In this document: positions 11,431-21,822 of the stretch, one piece after another | Numbering within the stretch: position 1 is the stretch's first letter | Layout of the letters: each line of letters starts with the position of its first letter | NCBI GenBank assembly: GCA_015178975.1 | Contig: WHVD01000041.1 | Coordinates: forward strand, 496,001-560,000 | DNA: 64,000 nucleotides | Reading direction: 5' to 3' | Source of the DNA: Hysterangium stoloniferum | Taxonomy: Eukaryota > Basidiomycota > Agaricomycetes > Hysterangiales > Hysterangiaceae | The notes under the pieces: generated by a model | The model's database searches: none | The model's input: only the letters and a program-made list of their open reading frames with translations | What the model was told of the DNA's origin: nothing | Program-made: the position numbers and the translations under genes

Positions 11431-13372
11431 GTGTTACAACCCATGCTCAGAACCCTGAAGGACCCCCAAGTCACCTGACATTACTCCACATTCTTGGATT
11501 CCCATCAGATACTGGATTTCCCTTTTGGGATGTTTCCTTATATCTTGATTGGTATGACCCATATGTCCAACTATGTTATGTCCTTTCATCCTAATATGTA
11601 TTTTCTGAATAGGAGGATATCTAAAAACTATTAAGTATACCAAATTCTAATATACTCTAAAGGTCATTTAAACATCTGGGATGTGATTCAAACATAATTT
11701 GGTTTTTAAAACTTTCAAAAAGTTTTAAACTCTCTCGTACATTACAAAATAAGGAGGGTGTTTATAATTACTATAATCTCAAATATTTACTAATAAAAGT
11801 CTTATTTTTACAAAACTCCATCTTTAAATAGTGATATCTCATCTGAAACAATTATATCATCAAAAAACAACCATCAGAAATAGTTCTCCATATTACATCT
11901 TATACAACCCATAGTTATTTAATAAATTCCATTGTATATAATTTCCTTCCTTTTACAGATGCCTACTAATACTTTATTAGTACTTTGTTTTTTAAAAGTT
12001 GTAATGTAGTTATTTCCATGTAAAATATGTAAAATATTGTTGGAAATTTTTCATACTACAGCTGTCTTTATTAAGTAAAACCCCCTATATATTTTGGGTA
12101 TGTTGAATCAAGTAGAAATCTGTTCAGATTGACAGATCCATTCTGAAGTAATACATATGTATTTAGAGGTGCCAATGATATACATATGCATGGAATGGAC
12201 TATCTAAAGGTATCTATTTTTTAAAAGTATTAGTGTTTCAAATTACTAATTTTTTTTATTGTCTACTTGTGTCTGGAAAGATTCTTTAGTTTGTAATGTA
12301 TGAGAGAGTTTAAAACTTTTTGAAAGTTTTAAAAACCAAATTATGTTTGAATCACATCCCAGATGTTTAAATGACCTTTAGAGTATATTAGAATTTGGTA
12401 TACTTAATAGTTTTCAGATATCCTCCTAAAGAATCTTTCTGCACATGAGTAGACAATAAAAAAAATTAGTAGTTTGAAACACTAATACTTTTAAAAAATA
12501 GATATCTTTAGATAGTCCATTCCATGCATATGTACATATATCATTGGCACCTCTAAATAAATATGTATTACTTTGGAATGGATCTGTCAATCTGAACAGA
12601 TTTCTACTTGATTCAACATACCCAGAATATATAGGTGATTTCACCCAACTAAGAAAGCCACAGGACAAAAAATTTCCAATTATATATCACATATTTTACT
12701 AGGAAATAACTACAGTTTAGCTCTTAAAAAACAAATTAACAACAAAAGTATTAGCAAGTATTTACATAACTTGGAAAACCATATACAATAGGTTCTATTA
12801 ATTGACTCTGAATTGTTTAGGATGTAATATGGAGAATTGTTTCTTATGGTTAGTAGTAAACAATATAATAGTCTCAGAGGATATATCACTATTTAAAGAT
12901 GGAGTTTTGTAGAAATATAAATTTTACCAGTAAACATCTGATATTATAATGATTACAGACAACCTCCATATTGGAAACCCACACCTGTCATATTTCCTAA
13001 TAGTGATAGTCTTGTTCTACTTTAGGTAGTTTCCTTGTCTCCTCATTAGCATGTTCAGATGCTGGAAGTCCATATAAATACTGAGTTGTAAAGTAGATAC
13101 AGAACAATCAGAATATTGACTAAGTCACTCCTACCAGTCCTTCACCTTTCTCTTGGACTTCCGATCTTTTCCTCTCTCTCCCTTTGCCCTCGATCAACCC
13201 AGGGAGTCTGTCAGTTTGCTTGCTGTTGGGATTCCTGATAGATAAGTCTTTGCACATTTGAAATTCAAGGACAACTGATGGTACCTTTGCGAGGGCACAG
13301 CACACAAGCTGAAGCCACGTCTTTCCGTTCAGACCCCATTGGAGTTCTGACCTCACAGCATGCAACTTAACA
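11431..13372 (+). mobile_element. 5' LTR of the gag-bearing Gypsy element, split by foldback DNA
   Basis: Starts TGTTACAACCC exactly where block A homology stops, and ends GCAACTTAACA just before the gag leader. The marker block GCGAGGGCACAGC..GAAGCCAC lies at about 13290-13320. About 1.36 kb of AT-rich foldback sequence (11611-12970) interrupts it, leaving roughly 580 bp of LTR. The left boundary is inferred. Confidence 0.55.
11611..12970. mobile_element. AT-rich foldback DNA with P-Q-P'-Q' layout
   Basis: P (11611-11745) recurs inverted as P' (about 12296-12427). Q (11745-12296) recurs inverted as Q' (about 12427-12970). P-Q-P' alone would be a MITE with ends GGAGGATATC / GATATCCTCC; Q' is an extra inverted copy of its interior. 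No coding capacity. Confidence 0.7.
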
Positions 13373-13408
13373 GTATATTCTGACTTCAAACTCGCAAATC
13401 CATCCACC

Positions 13409-14641
13409 ATGCCTCCAAAGAAGAAAGATGCCAAGCTGACTGGTGAAGCAGAACCTTCAACAATTCAGTCCCCATTTTTGTATTTGGCCAAAGCAACACC
13501 ATCCCAACCAGGCAATTCCAACACACTCTGGTTTGTAGAAGTTGTAGGTGATGATGATGAAGCAGGTAACCCGGCAGATCCCAATCCTCAAGGGGATCCA
13601 GAAGACCCACCTGTTAAAGACTTAGCCAAAATCCTGTCCCAGACCTTGGAATCCCTTACGGAATATTTGAAAGCAAACACTGGTAAAAGTAAGGATGCCT
13701 CACAATCCTGAGTCAACAAACCTGAACCTTTCACTGGTCAAAACCTGAAGAAATTATTGACCTTCCTTATGCAGTGCTGATTCAATTTCCAGGATTGCCT
13801 AGCTGCCTTTGAATCAGACTCCCAAAAGGTAAATTTTGCCCTCTCATACCTCAAGGACTCCACAGCAGCTTGGTTTGAACCTGCATTCTCCAGTCTCACC
13901 TCTGAGAACCCCGACTGGCTCCATGATTGGAATGCCTTTGTTGAGGAACTCAAAACTAATTTTCGCCTGTACAATCAAGTTGGAGATGCTGAGATGGCAC
14001 TCTCTAATCTCAAGATCAAGGAAAACCAATGGATCACTGACTACATTGTACAATTCAACAACCTGGCCACATGATGCGACTGGGGTGATCCTGCCCTCCA
14101 TTACCAGTTCTATTCCAGACTTCCATCTCGTCTTAAAGATGAAGTATCTAAAGGTGAAACCAGAAAACTGAAGACATTGGCACTTATGCATCTCAAGGCT
14201 CAAAATGCAGATGCTCATTATTGGGAAAGATGTTTGGAAATTAATTGCAAAAACCCGCCAGACAAATCCAACAAAAACCCCAATAATAAGTCTGCCAATA
14301 ATAAATCTGGAACACAAAACATTGGTAACAATGAAAACAAATCTGAGCAGAAACCTGATAACAAGGGTTCAAACAATAATCAAGGGAATAAGGGCAAAGG
14401 ACAGCAACCCGGCAAGTCACAAACCTCCAGAAAGCCCGATCTTATTGGCAAACTCGGTTCTGATGGGAAACTCACTCTACAGGAGAAACAGTGCTGTATA
14501 GACAATAATCTCTGTTTGTTGTGTGCAGATTCTGGACACTGCATTGCCAACTGCCCCAAAGCAACTAAAGCCCAATCCATGAATTCCACTTTGACCTTCC
14601 AGCTGACTGACAAGCCAGCCTGCAAGTCAAAAAAAGAATAA
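13409..14641 (+). mobile_element. Ty3/Gypsy gag fossil
   Basis: Gag of a Gypsy element behind its 5' LTR and a short leader. It has an N-terminal MPPKKKDAKL region, a capsid-like stretch including a WLHDWNAFVEEL-type motif, an Asn/Lys-rich linker and one zinc knuckle CLLCADSGHCIANC near 14510-14550. A protease-like VDSGSTHCFID signature begins just downstream (about 14795) and is cut by the LTR inserted at 14838. The gag is broken at a few places. Related gag copies lie at 55320-55870 and 56752-57672. Confidence 0.8.
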
Positions 14642-14837
14642 GCAACTCTCTGGACTCTGTGCAGATAGGGAGTTGCATTGAATCTCTCCACACACCAGAG
14701 ACTTTCTGACTTAACACATCCACTCGTTATGATCCCAATTCTCTGTTTATAGATCTTACATCAGAACCCCTCATGACCCTCATTTTTTGAGCTCTTGTAG
14801 ATTCTGGCTCAACCCATTGTTTTATAGATACACATTT

Positions 14838-15282
14838 TGTTATGACCAGAAAATCCCGCTGGACTCCAGGCACTAACTTGTATGCACCCATGCCCTATAC
14901 ACACCAATTGTCAGTTTACAGGAATTCCTGCCTGGACTCCGTACGTCAGACTTGTCCACATTTGACCTTGTTATGTCGTGTATCAGTCACTGGAATACCC
15001 CTGGACTCCACCTCTGTCTATGTCCGACCTCGTCCCACGCATTAGTCACCAGATCCCGCTCAGAAACCCATCATCACTCTAACTGAGCCCCATTCCCGTT
15101 TTAGTCAAATGACCTGTCACGATTCGGACTCTGCTCCCACTCCGTTTCCCGCTATGGTTTATGATTTGTCACGATTCAGACTCCACTCCATTCCATCCCA
15201 TTCCTAACACCAAATTTGGTGTTTACTATTCCCGTTTTATGTTTGCTAGTTTCATTTCATTATTACTGGATTTGGTTCATCC
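14838..15282 (+). mobile_element. LTR1 family LTR, 3'-truncated
   Basis: Begins TGTTATGACC and follows the LTR1 sequence seen at 16364, 20993, 41270 and 51604 (GGACTCCAGGCACTAACTTG, then the TTTGGTGTTTACTATTCCCG region). It stops near GGATTTGGT at 15282, inserted in the protease region of the preceding Gypsy element. Confidence 0.8.
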
Positions 15283-16363
15283 GACCCAGCATCCTCAGAA
15301 CTCCCAACTTGCGGTTCTTCATATATATAGCTGCCATACTCTGCCAGGAACTTCCAAAACTCCTTGCGGAGTCTGCAAAGTTCCTTTGCCACCACAATCT
15401 GGACTTTGTTGCTCTTCCGGAGCAACTCATTTTGGGCCTCTATGCCCTCGGCGATCCATCCCAAGACCTTGTCCAACCTAGAAAACCCATCTGAACTGCT
15501 GATGTCCTGCACCCCGGACCCCATGGCCTGCTCATGAACCAATGAGCACCTCACTTTGAGGTGCACACACTGGTAACAGCCCAGACCCTGCCCAGACTTT
15601 CAGTTGCATTCTGTGTTCCGGTCATTACAACCAGAACACCACAGGTCATTCCGTGTCGGTAGGTGGACTGTGCCACCTTCCTTGCCTTCTGTTGATATGG
15701 TTAGTTCCCTGGACACTCCCACAGACCCAAGACTTACCTTTTGGGGGCTCTCCGGCTCCCCCTTGGACTCAGACTCGACTTCTGTCACCTTGCACTGAAA
15801 ATACCAAGTCAAAAATGACAAGTTGAAGAAAAAGAAAGGGGACTTACCTTGCCCGCAACTACCATGGCCCTCTCCACAGCCACCTGGGCTTTCTCTGTGG
15901 CAACCCACACAGCCTCTTCCTCATCCCTCATCCTTTTCTCCTCTGCTGCTTTCTCTGTGGCCAAAGCCACCTGGTACTCTCTGTCCAGGGCCTCCTCGAC
16001 CTCCCTGGCTTCCTTCTCCACCTCCTCTTGCTGTCGTTGTTGCTCTTCCCGCTGTGCCAAGATTTGGGCAGTGGTGAGTGGCACCCAATAGATGTTGCCC
16101 ATGGAGGGCCCGGCGGTTGGTAAAGGCTTTCATGGTGTTGGTTTTGGACCCATATTTGGCAAAGATGGGGGAAGTAAAGAAGAAGAAATGTCATTTTTTC
16201 AAATTTTTATATAGGCTCATCGTGTCTGAACCTTACCTTCCAGATCACATGACTCTTTGACACATATGTGTAACTGACATGACTTTTGACACATGCGTGT
16301 AGCCAACAAGAACCTTATCTAGGTCTAGAGCCTCTTTGGGACTTCGGCATAAAGGGAGGGTAC
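15283..16363 (-). pseudogene. Spliced antisense accessory gene: coiled coil plus Cys-rich motif
   Basis: Lies between two LTR1 copies, on the opposite strand to them. Reading leftward from about 16170 it shows a Lys/Pro-rich start, a strong Glu/Gln/Arg-rich coiled coil (REEQQRQQEEVEKEAREVEE), and a GT..AG intron at about 15798-15850 (donor GTAAGT, acceptor TTTCAG). A zinc-binding-like motif follows, C-x2-C-x6-C (CSGCNDRNTEC) then C-x2-C-x6-C (CYQCVHLKVRC), and last a second helical region. A homologue lies at 30990-32040. The Cys pattern resembles short Cys-rich proteins found in repeats of agaricomycetes. Its first frame does not run cleanly from the apparent start, so it is probably decayed. 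Confidence 0.55.
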
Positions 16364-16978
16364 TGTTACGACTGGAAACTCCCGCCGGACTCCAGGCACT
16401 AACTCGTACGCACCCGTGCCCTATACGCACCAATTGTCAGTTTACAGGAATTCCTGCCCAGACTCCGTGCATCAGACTTGTCCACGTTTGACCTCGTTAT
16501 GTTGTGTATCAGTCACCAGAATACCCCCAGACTCTGCCTCTGTCTATGTCCGACCTCGTCCCACGCATCAGTCACCAGATCCTGCTCAGAAACCCGTCAT
16601 CACTCTAACTGAGCCCCGTTCCCATTTTAGTCAAATGACCTGTCACGATTCAGACTCTGCTCCTGCTCCATTTCCCGTTATGGTTTATGATTTGTCATGA
16701 TTTGGACTCCACTCCATTCTGTCCCGTTCCTAACACCAAATTTGGTGTTTACTATTCCCGTTTTATGTTTGCTAGTTTTGTTTCATTATTACTGGATTTG
16801 GTATGTCATTCATTCCACGGTCTATTTAGTCTGGCAGATGTTGTACATACAATCCAGTCAGAAAATCGGCTTAGATTCCCCCCAGTAATCTAATACATTT
16901 TCCACTCTAAACTCCTACTTGAATTACACCGCTCACAATAGTTGGAGCCCATGGGCTTCGGCACATCTATCTCCTTCC
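16364..16978 (+). mobile_element. LTR1 copy following the antisense gene
   Basis: Starts TGTTACGACTGG after a purine-rich AAAGGGAGGG tract that would serve as the polypurine tract. Continues through the TATTTAGTCTGGCAGATG promoter region and the GGAGCCCATGGGCTTCGGC block, then is cut at about 16978. With 14838-15282 it may form the two LTRs of one element carrying the antisense gene. Confidence 0.7.
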
Positions 16979-17106
16979 ACTTCCCATCCCTGCCATCCAC
17001 CTAACTGCTAACCTTGCTCTTTGTAATGGGACATGCCCATTGTCCAATCGTGTATTTGTTGATTAAAGCCTGTTTACTCTCTACCATGATGAACTGCAAG
17101 GGCTAT
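16979..17106. repeat. Dispersed repeat shared with 44494-44624
   Basis: CCACTTCCCATCCCTGCCAT.. through ..ACTCTCTACCATGA.. is nearly identical at both places. Here it joins LTR1 to TM-gene copy D; there it sits between the arms of a large inverted repeat. No function seen. Confidence 0.6.
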
Positions 17107-17278
17107 TGGGTGGGCTTGTTACAGTAAATAGGTTTGGCCCCACACCACCAGCATTTCCATCTGCATCCACCATACTCAGAAGGAGTGTTGCACCTGTGAT
17201 AACGTCAGCAGAGAGCGGAGTTTGATTGTCATGGTACATACTCGCTGACAGGATGATCGACTGTCCAGAGAAGGTTCT
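17107..17278 (-). pseudogene. TM surface protein gene, partial copy D (left piece)
   Basis: Matches exon 2 of the TM gene (LLLSMVDADGNAGGVGPNL). The other piece is at 20204-20580. The two are separated by a Gypsy pol fragment that replaced about 11 bp of the exon. Copy D lacks the signal-peptide exon. Confidence 0.75.
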
Positions 17279-20203
17279 ATTATCAGCAGGTTCCCATGTG
17301 CATTCCTCTTGAGGGTACCCTTTCCATTTCACTAGGTATTGTAGTTTTCCCCTTGCCAATCTGCTATCTTTGATATATTCAACCTCCCATTCAGGAGTAT
17401 CTCCTTTAACAACTGGAGGAGGCCTAATTGGAGGCATCCTCCCTTGAATTGTGTCCTCCTGGAAAGGCCTGAGCTTCGCTACATTAAAGACTGGATGGAT
17501 TTTCATGGAAGAAGGCAATTTCAACTCATAGGCATTTGGACCAATAACTTTGGTGATTTCAAAGGGTCCATATCTCTTGTCTTCTAGTTTTTTAGATGGC
17601 CTGTCTGTCTGAATGTCTCTGCCTTCTAACCATACTTTATCTCCTGGCTTATAGATGTCTGCCTCTTTTCTAGACTGGTCATAGTACCTAGCCATATCAT
17701 CAGCAGATCATCAGCAGCCCTATGGAGTGCAGCTTCTGCATCTTTCCTTGCCTCCTGCATGTCTTTAATAAACTGCTCCACAGATTTTATTTGGCTACTT
17801 CTGAAAGGCTCAGTCCCCAATCTAGGATGCCTGCCATTATTCAGAATAAAAGGTGTCTGCCTAGTAGATGCTTGAACTCTGTTGTTATGGCAGAATTCTG
17901 TTAAAGACAACCATTCTGCCCAATCATCCTGTCTGTGATTCACAAAGAGTCTAAGGTATTGTTCTACCTCCTGATTTACTCTTTCTGTCTGGCCATTTGT
18001 CTGAGGGTGATAGGCTGTAGAAGCTGCAACTTTGATCCCTAGGATTGAATTCAGCTCTCTTGTGAATTTTCAGACAAACTGGGGTCCTCTGTCACTGATG
18101 ATCTGTAAGGGGAGACCATGGAGTTTCTATACATTGACCCTATAGAGCCTGGAAATGCCGCACTTATCACATCCTTTGGTATAAGATGCAACAAATCTGG
18201 ACATTCCTGGCCATCAGTAATTCCTGGAGACCAATTCTAAGGTTTTCCATCTGCCTGGGGGGCCACTGGTATGAGCATCATGATGCAGTTCAACAATCTG
18301 CCTTCTAAGTTCCATATCCTTTGGCACATAGACTTTCCCTCTGAAGAGAATGAGACCCTGTTCCTCTGCCCCCTCTGTGCCTTCAATTCTTTTACTTCCT
18401 GACTTTTTCAGTTCTTCTACTGCCTTGGCTGCAACTTCTTCCATATCCTTGGCCTATCTGATTTTCTTCAGCAGATCTGTCTCCTGTCCTACTAATGTAG
18501 CATGACTCTGTTTAAGAGCTTGGATCCTGAAATAAGAAGGCTTGAGAAGGGTAATATCCCTCTCTCCTTTCCCATGATCAGGTCTTCTGGATAGAGCATC
18601 TGGTTTTAGGGAACTTTTACCAGGCCTATGATGTAAGGTGAAGTCAAATCTGGACAAAAACAGGGACCATCTAGCCTGCCTCCTATTAAGTTGTTTGGCA
18701 GACATAAAGTACTCTAGATTTTTGTGGTCTGTCCAGATTTGAAAGGTATGACTGCTCCCTTCAAGATAGTGCCTCTATTCATCCAGAGCTCTAATGATAG
18801 CCAGCATTTCTTTGTCATGGATTTCATAATTTCTTTCCACTTCATTCAGACTCTTAGATAAAAAGGCTACAGGGTGCCACTTTGTTGAATGAGTAATGGT
18901 TGACCTGGATATATTAATATCTTACTGATGACTAATCATCTCAGTAGTAACTGGTTCTTAATAGAACTACTCTTAATGGCCTGATAGCTCAGGGGTTAAG
19001 AGCACTAGACATGTAGTCCAAACTTAGTGGTTGGTGGTTCAAATCCACTTGCCATCTGGTCCTTCCTGAGACAAGACAGCACCTGTTGCAAAGTTAGAAC
19101 TGTCTGCCTCTAACTTGTAGGGTTTGCTGTCATCAGGAAAGACAAGAATTGGAGATGAAGTGATCTTGTCCTTCAGGCCTTGAAAGGCTGCCTTTTCTTC
19201 CATAGTCCACTTCCATGCTGTATCTTTCCTTGTCAGATTATGAAGGGGTCTGGCTATTTTTGCAAAGTCCTGGATAAACCTTCTGTAGAAGTTGACAAAG
19301 CCTAGGAAAGATTGAATCTCCTTAACTGTGGTAGGTTCTGGCCATTTGGAGATACCCTCTATCTTCACTGGGTCCATAGAGATGCAGCCATGTGAAATGA
19401 TAAGTCCAAGATATTCAATCTTTTCCTTTTCAAATTCACATTTTTCTGCTTTCAAATAAAGCTTGTTTTTCTCCAATATTTCAAAGACCCTCTTGACCAC
19501 TTCTCTATGTTGTTCCAGAGTGTTTGTGAAGATAAGAATATCATCCATGTAGACAATGACAACTTGACCATCAATCAACTCTATGAACAAATCATTCATC
19601 ACGGTCTGAAATGTAGCAGGACTATTGGTAAGACCAAAGAACATGACCAATGGTTCAAACAGTCCTCTATTGGTTCTGAAAGCTGCTTTCCATTCATCTC
19701 CTTCCTTTATTCTGACATTGTTATAGCCCCATCTGACATCCAACTTAATGAAGTATTTGGCTCCCTTTAACTTGCTGATAATGTCAGAGATGAGTGGTAG
19801 AGGATAGGAGTTTTTGATTGTGATGTCATTTAGCTTTCTGTAATCCTGGACCAATCTTAAAGAGTCATCCTTCTTCTTTATAAAGAACACTGGAGATGCC
19901 ATAGGAGACTTGGAGGGTTGGATCCTTCCACTTTTAAGGTTCTCTCCTAAGAATTCATCCAGTTCCTTCTGCTCATGTGGTGCTAAAGGATAGAGCTTGC
20001 TTCTAAAAGGCTCTGATCCAGGCGTCAATTCAATGGCATGATCCCAGGGTTTCTTATCTGGCAATCTGTCAAAGACTCTTTGGAGAATATTCCCTTGAAC
20101 TGGTGATAACATTTTGGAACTAGTTCCTCAAAGGTTTTCTTCTGGTCTTGTTTATGAGACTCCTCCACCAACTTCTGTGATACAGTAGAAGTAGCATTAG
20201 TAA
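17279..20203 (-). mobile_element. Ty3/Gypsy chromovirus pol fossil without LTRs
   Basis: Order on the minus strand: reverse transcriptase with the YMDD active site (ORF 20112-19039), RNase H with a [10 protein letters not shown] motif, integrase pieces, and a C-terminal chromodomain (YLVKWKGYP..ECTWEPADN, about 17279-17400). The chromodomain places it in the chromovirus group. It is broken at roughly half a dozen points and has no LTR at either end. Both ends lie inside TM-gene copy D. A tRNA-like insertion sits at 18883-19050. Confidence 0.88.
18883..19050 (+). repeat. tRNA-like insertion in the pol fossil
   Basis: About 162 bp inserted between neighbouring pol codons, bounded by CCACTT at 18877-18882 and 19045-19050. 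It begins TGTTGAATGAG. Its 3' half carries a Pol III A box (TAGCTCAGGGG, 18985-18995), a GCTC/GAGC D stem and a B box (GGTTCAAATCC, 19036-19046). The anticodon stem pairs poorly and the 3' acceptor strand is missing. Either a tRNA-derived SINE or, on the minus strand, a truncated LTR ending CAACA with an embedded tRNA-like sequence as in the TRIM at 29473. Confidence 0.6.
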
Positions 20204-20580
20204 GTACCCAGTGTCTGAATGGTATTATGCTAGTGTCCTTGTAGGCAAACATGGTGTATGGTGGTTGGGGTAGCACTGCAAGGCAAAATGGAGTGGTTGA
20301 CTGAGGATTGCTGACAAATACAAAAGCACCAACAGTATTGCCCCTCTGGGCTGAAGAGTGCTTTTGCATTCCACAATCCCATTAAATTGGCACGAGCGGG
20401 TGTCATACATAATGTGCACCCCTACCAAGGACTTGAAAAGATTTTATGATACTTGGTTAGCAGGATAAAAGCCTGGTATCAAGAGAGTGCGATCATTGGG
20501 AGCTGGCATTTATTAGTCACAGATACACTTTATTATCTCCCAATCCATTTTCAGTTACAAGGGGCAGATTATGCAGCCAA
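20204..20580 (-). pseudogene. TM surface protein gene, partial copy D (right piece)
   Basis: Continues exon 2 (..QPPYTMFAYKD) and the 5' flank seen at 7150-7430. The signal-peptide exon is deleted between GGTAGCACTGCAAGG and the flank. Block C shows a similar deletion at the same place, so C and D may share a common ancestor copy. Confidence 0.7.
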
Positions 20581-20992
20581 GAAAAGTCCCCTTAGTTGGG
20601 ATAATTTAAGTGTTTTGGTGTTAAATTTCATGCCTCACTTAAATTCGGGATAGTGCGGGATTACATCTCAGCAGCTGCTATGAATGGATATATATGTTGG
20701 GCTCAGGCTCAAAAGCTGTTACATGTATGTTGATTTATTCCTCAAGGGGGGTAGAAAAGAGGGTTATGGCTAATGGCCAGAAATTTAAATATTGCAACCT
20801 TGACTCAGGATGAGGTACTGGGTGCCATTATGTAACAACTCAAGGAGACCTTCTGGGAATGGGAATGCACGAAATAATATAGTAGCCACTGTTTGCTCCG
20901 GGGTGTTTGAATTTCATTTACAGTAATGTAGGCTGGTGACTTAAATCTAATGCGGTTGGTGGCAAGTAGTCAAGTAGTGCTCCAGGGGGAAT
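20581..20992 (+). mobile_element. 3' internal part of an LTR1 element
   Basis: Runs from copy D into the LTR starting at 20993 and ends in a purine-rich CCAGGGGGAAT tract, as expected for a polypurine tract. Short pieces of open frame, but no domain I recognise. Broken. Confidence 0.45.
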
Positions 20993-21187
20993 TGTTACGA
21001 CTGGAATTCCCGCCGGACTCCAGGCACTAACTTATATGCACCCACACCCTATACACACCAATTGTCAGTTTACAGGAATTCCCGCCGGACTCTGTACATC
21101 AGACTTGTCCACATTTGACTTCATTACGTTGTGTATCAGTCACCAGAATACCCACCAGACTCCACCCCTGTCTATGTCTGACCTCAT

Positions 21188-21333
21188 TGTTGAAATATAG
21201 TATATATTTAGTTAGTAATCTTGCATTCTTATGTAAATAGATAAGGTAACTACTGTATAGCTGCTTAGTAATACTAATGCTTTTTGTTCACGTCCACGAC
21301 GTACTGATGCATACCTGTGCTCTAATTCTAACA
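21188..21333 (+). mobile_element. Copia-type solo LTR, 146 bp
   Basis: Begins TGTTGAAATATAG and ends AATTCTAACA, with target duplication CTCAT at 21183-21187 and 21334-21338. The small size and TGTTGAAATATA start suit fungal Ty1/Copia LTRs. Inserted in an LTR1 copy, so it is younger than that LTR. Confidence 0.85.
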
Positions 21334-21822
21334 CTCATCCCACATGTCAGTCACTGGACCCCGCTCGGAAAACCCATCATCCCTCTAACTGAGCCCTGTT
21401 CCCATTTTAGTCAATAACCTGTCACGATTCAGACTCTGCTCCCGCTCTGTTTCCCATTATGGTTTATGACCTGTCACAATTTGGACTCCACTCTGCTCCA
21501 TTTCCTGTTATGGACAAATGCTCTGTCACAATTCGGACTCTGCCCCATTCCGTTCCATTCCTAACACCAAATCTGGTGTTTACTTATCTTGTTTTATGTT
21601 TGCTAGTTTTGTTTTCATTATTACTGGATTTGGTATTGCATACACTCAGCAGTCTATATAAACTAGCTAATGTTGTACATACAATCCAGTCAGAAAATCA
21701 GATTAGATTTCCTGCTCTAAACTCCTCTCTGAGAATACCGCTTCGCTCTCGTCGGAGCCCATGGGCTCTGACTCTCCTATTGCTTGACCTCTGACTTTAT
21801 TGTCACTCGACCTCCAACTCTA

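Noticed and set aside
15823-16091. Plus-strand Pro/Ser-rich frames
   Set aside because: They are shadows of the Glu/Arg-rich coiled-coil coding sequence on the minus strand.
18978-19049. Functional tRNA gene
   Set aside because: A and B boxes are good, but the acceptor stem cannot pair, the anticodon stem is poor, and the sequence is embedded in an insertion within pol.
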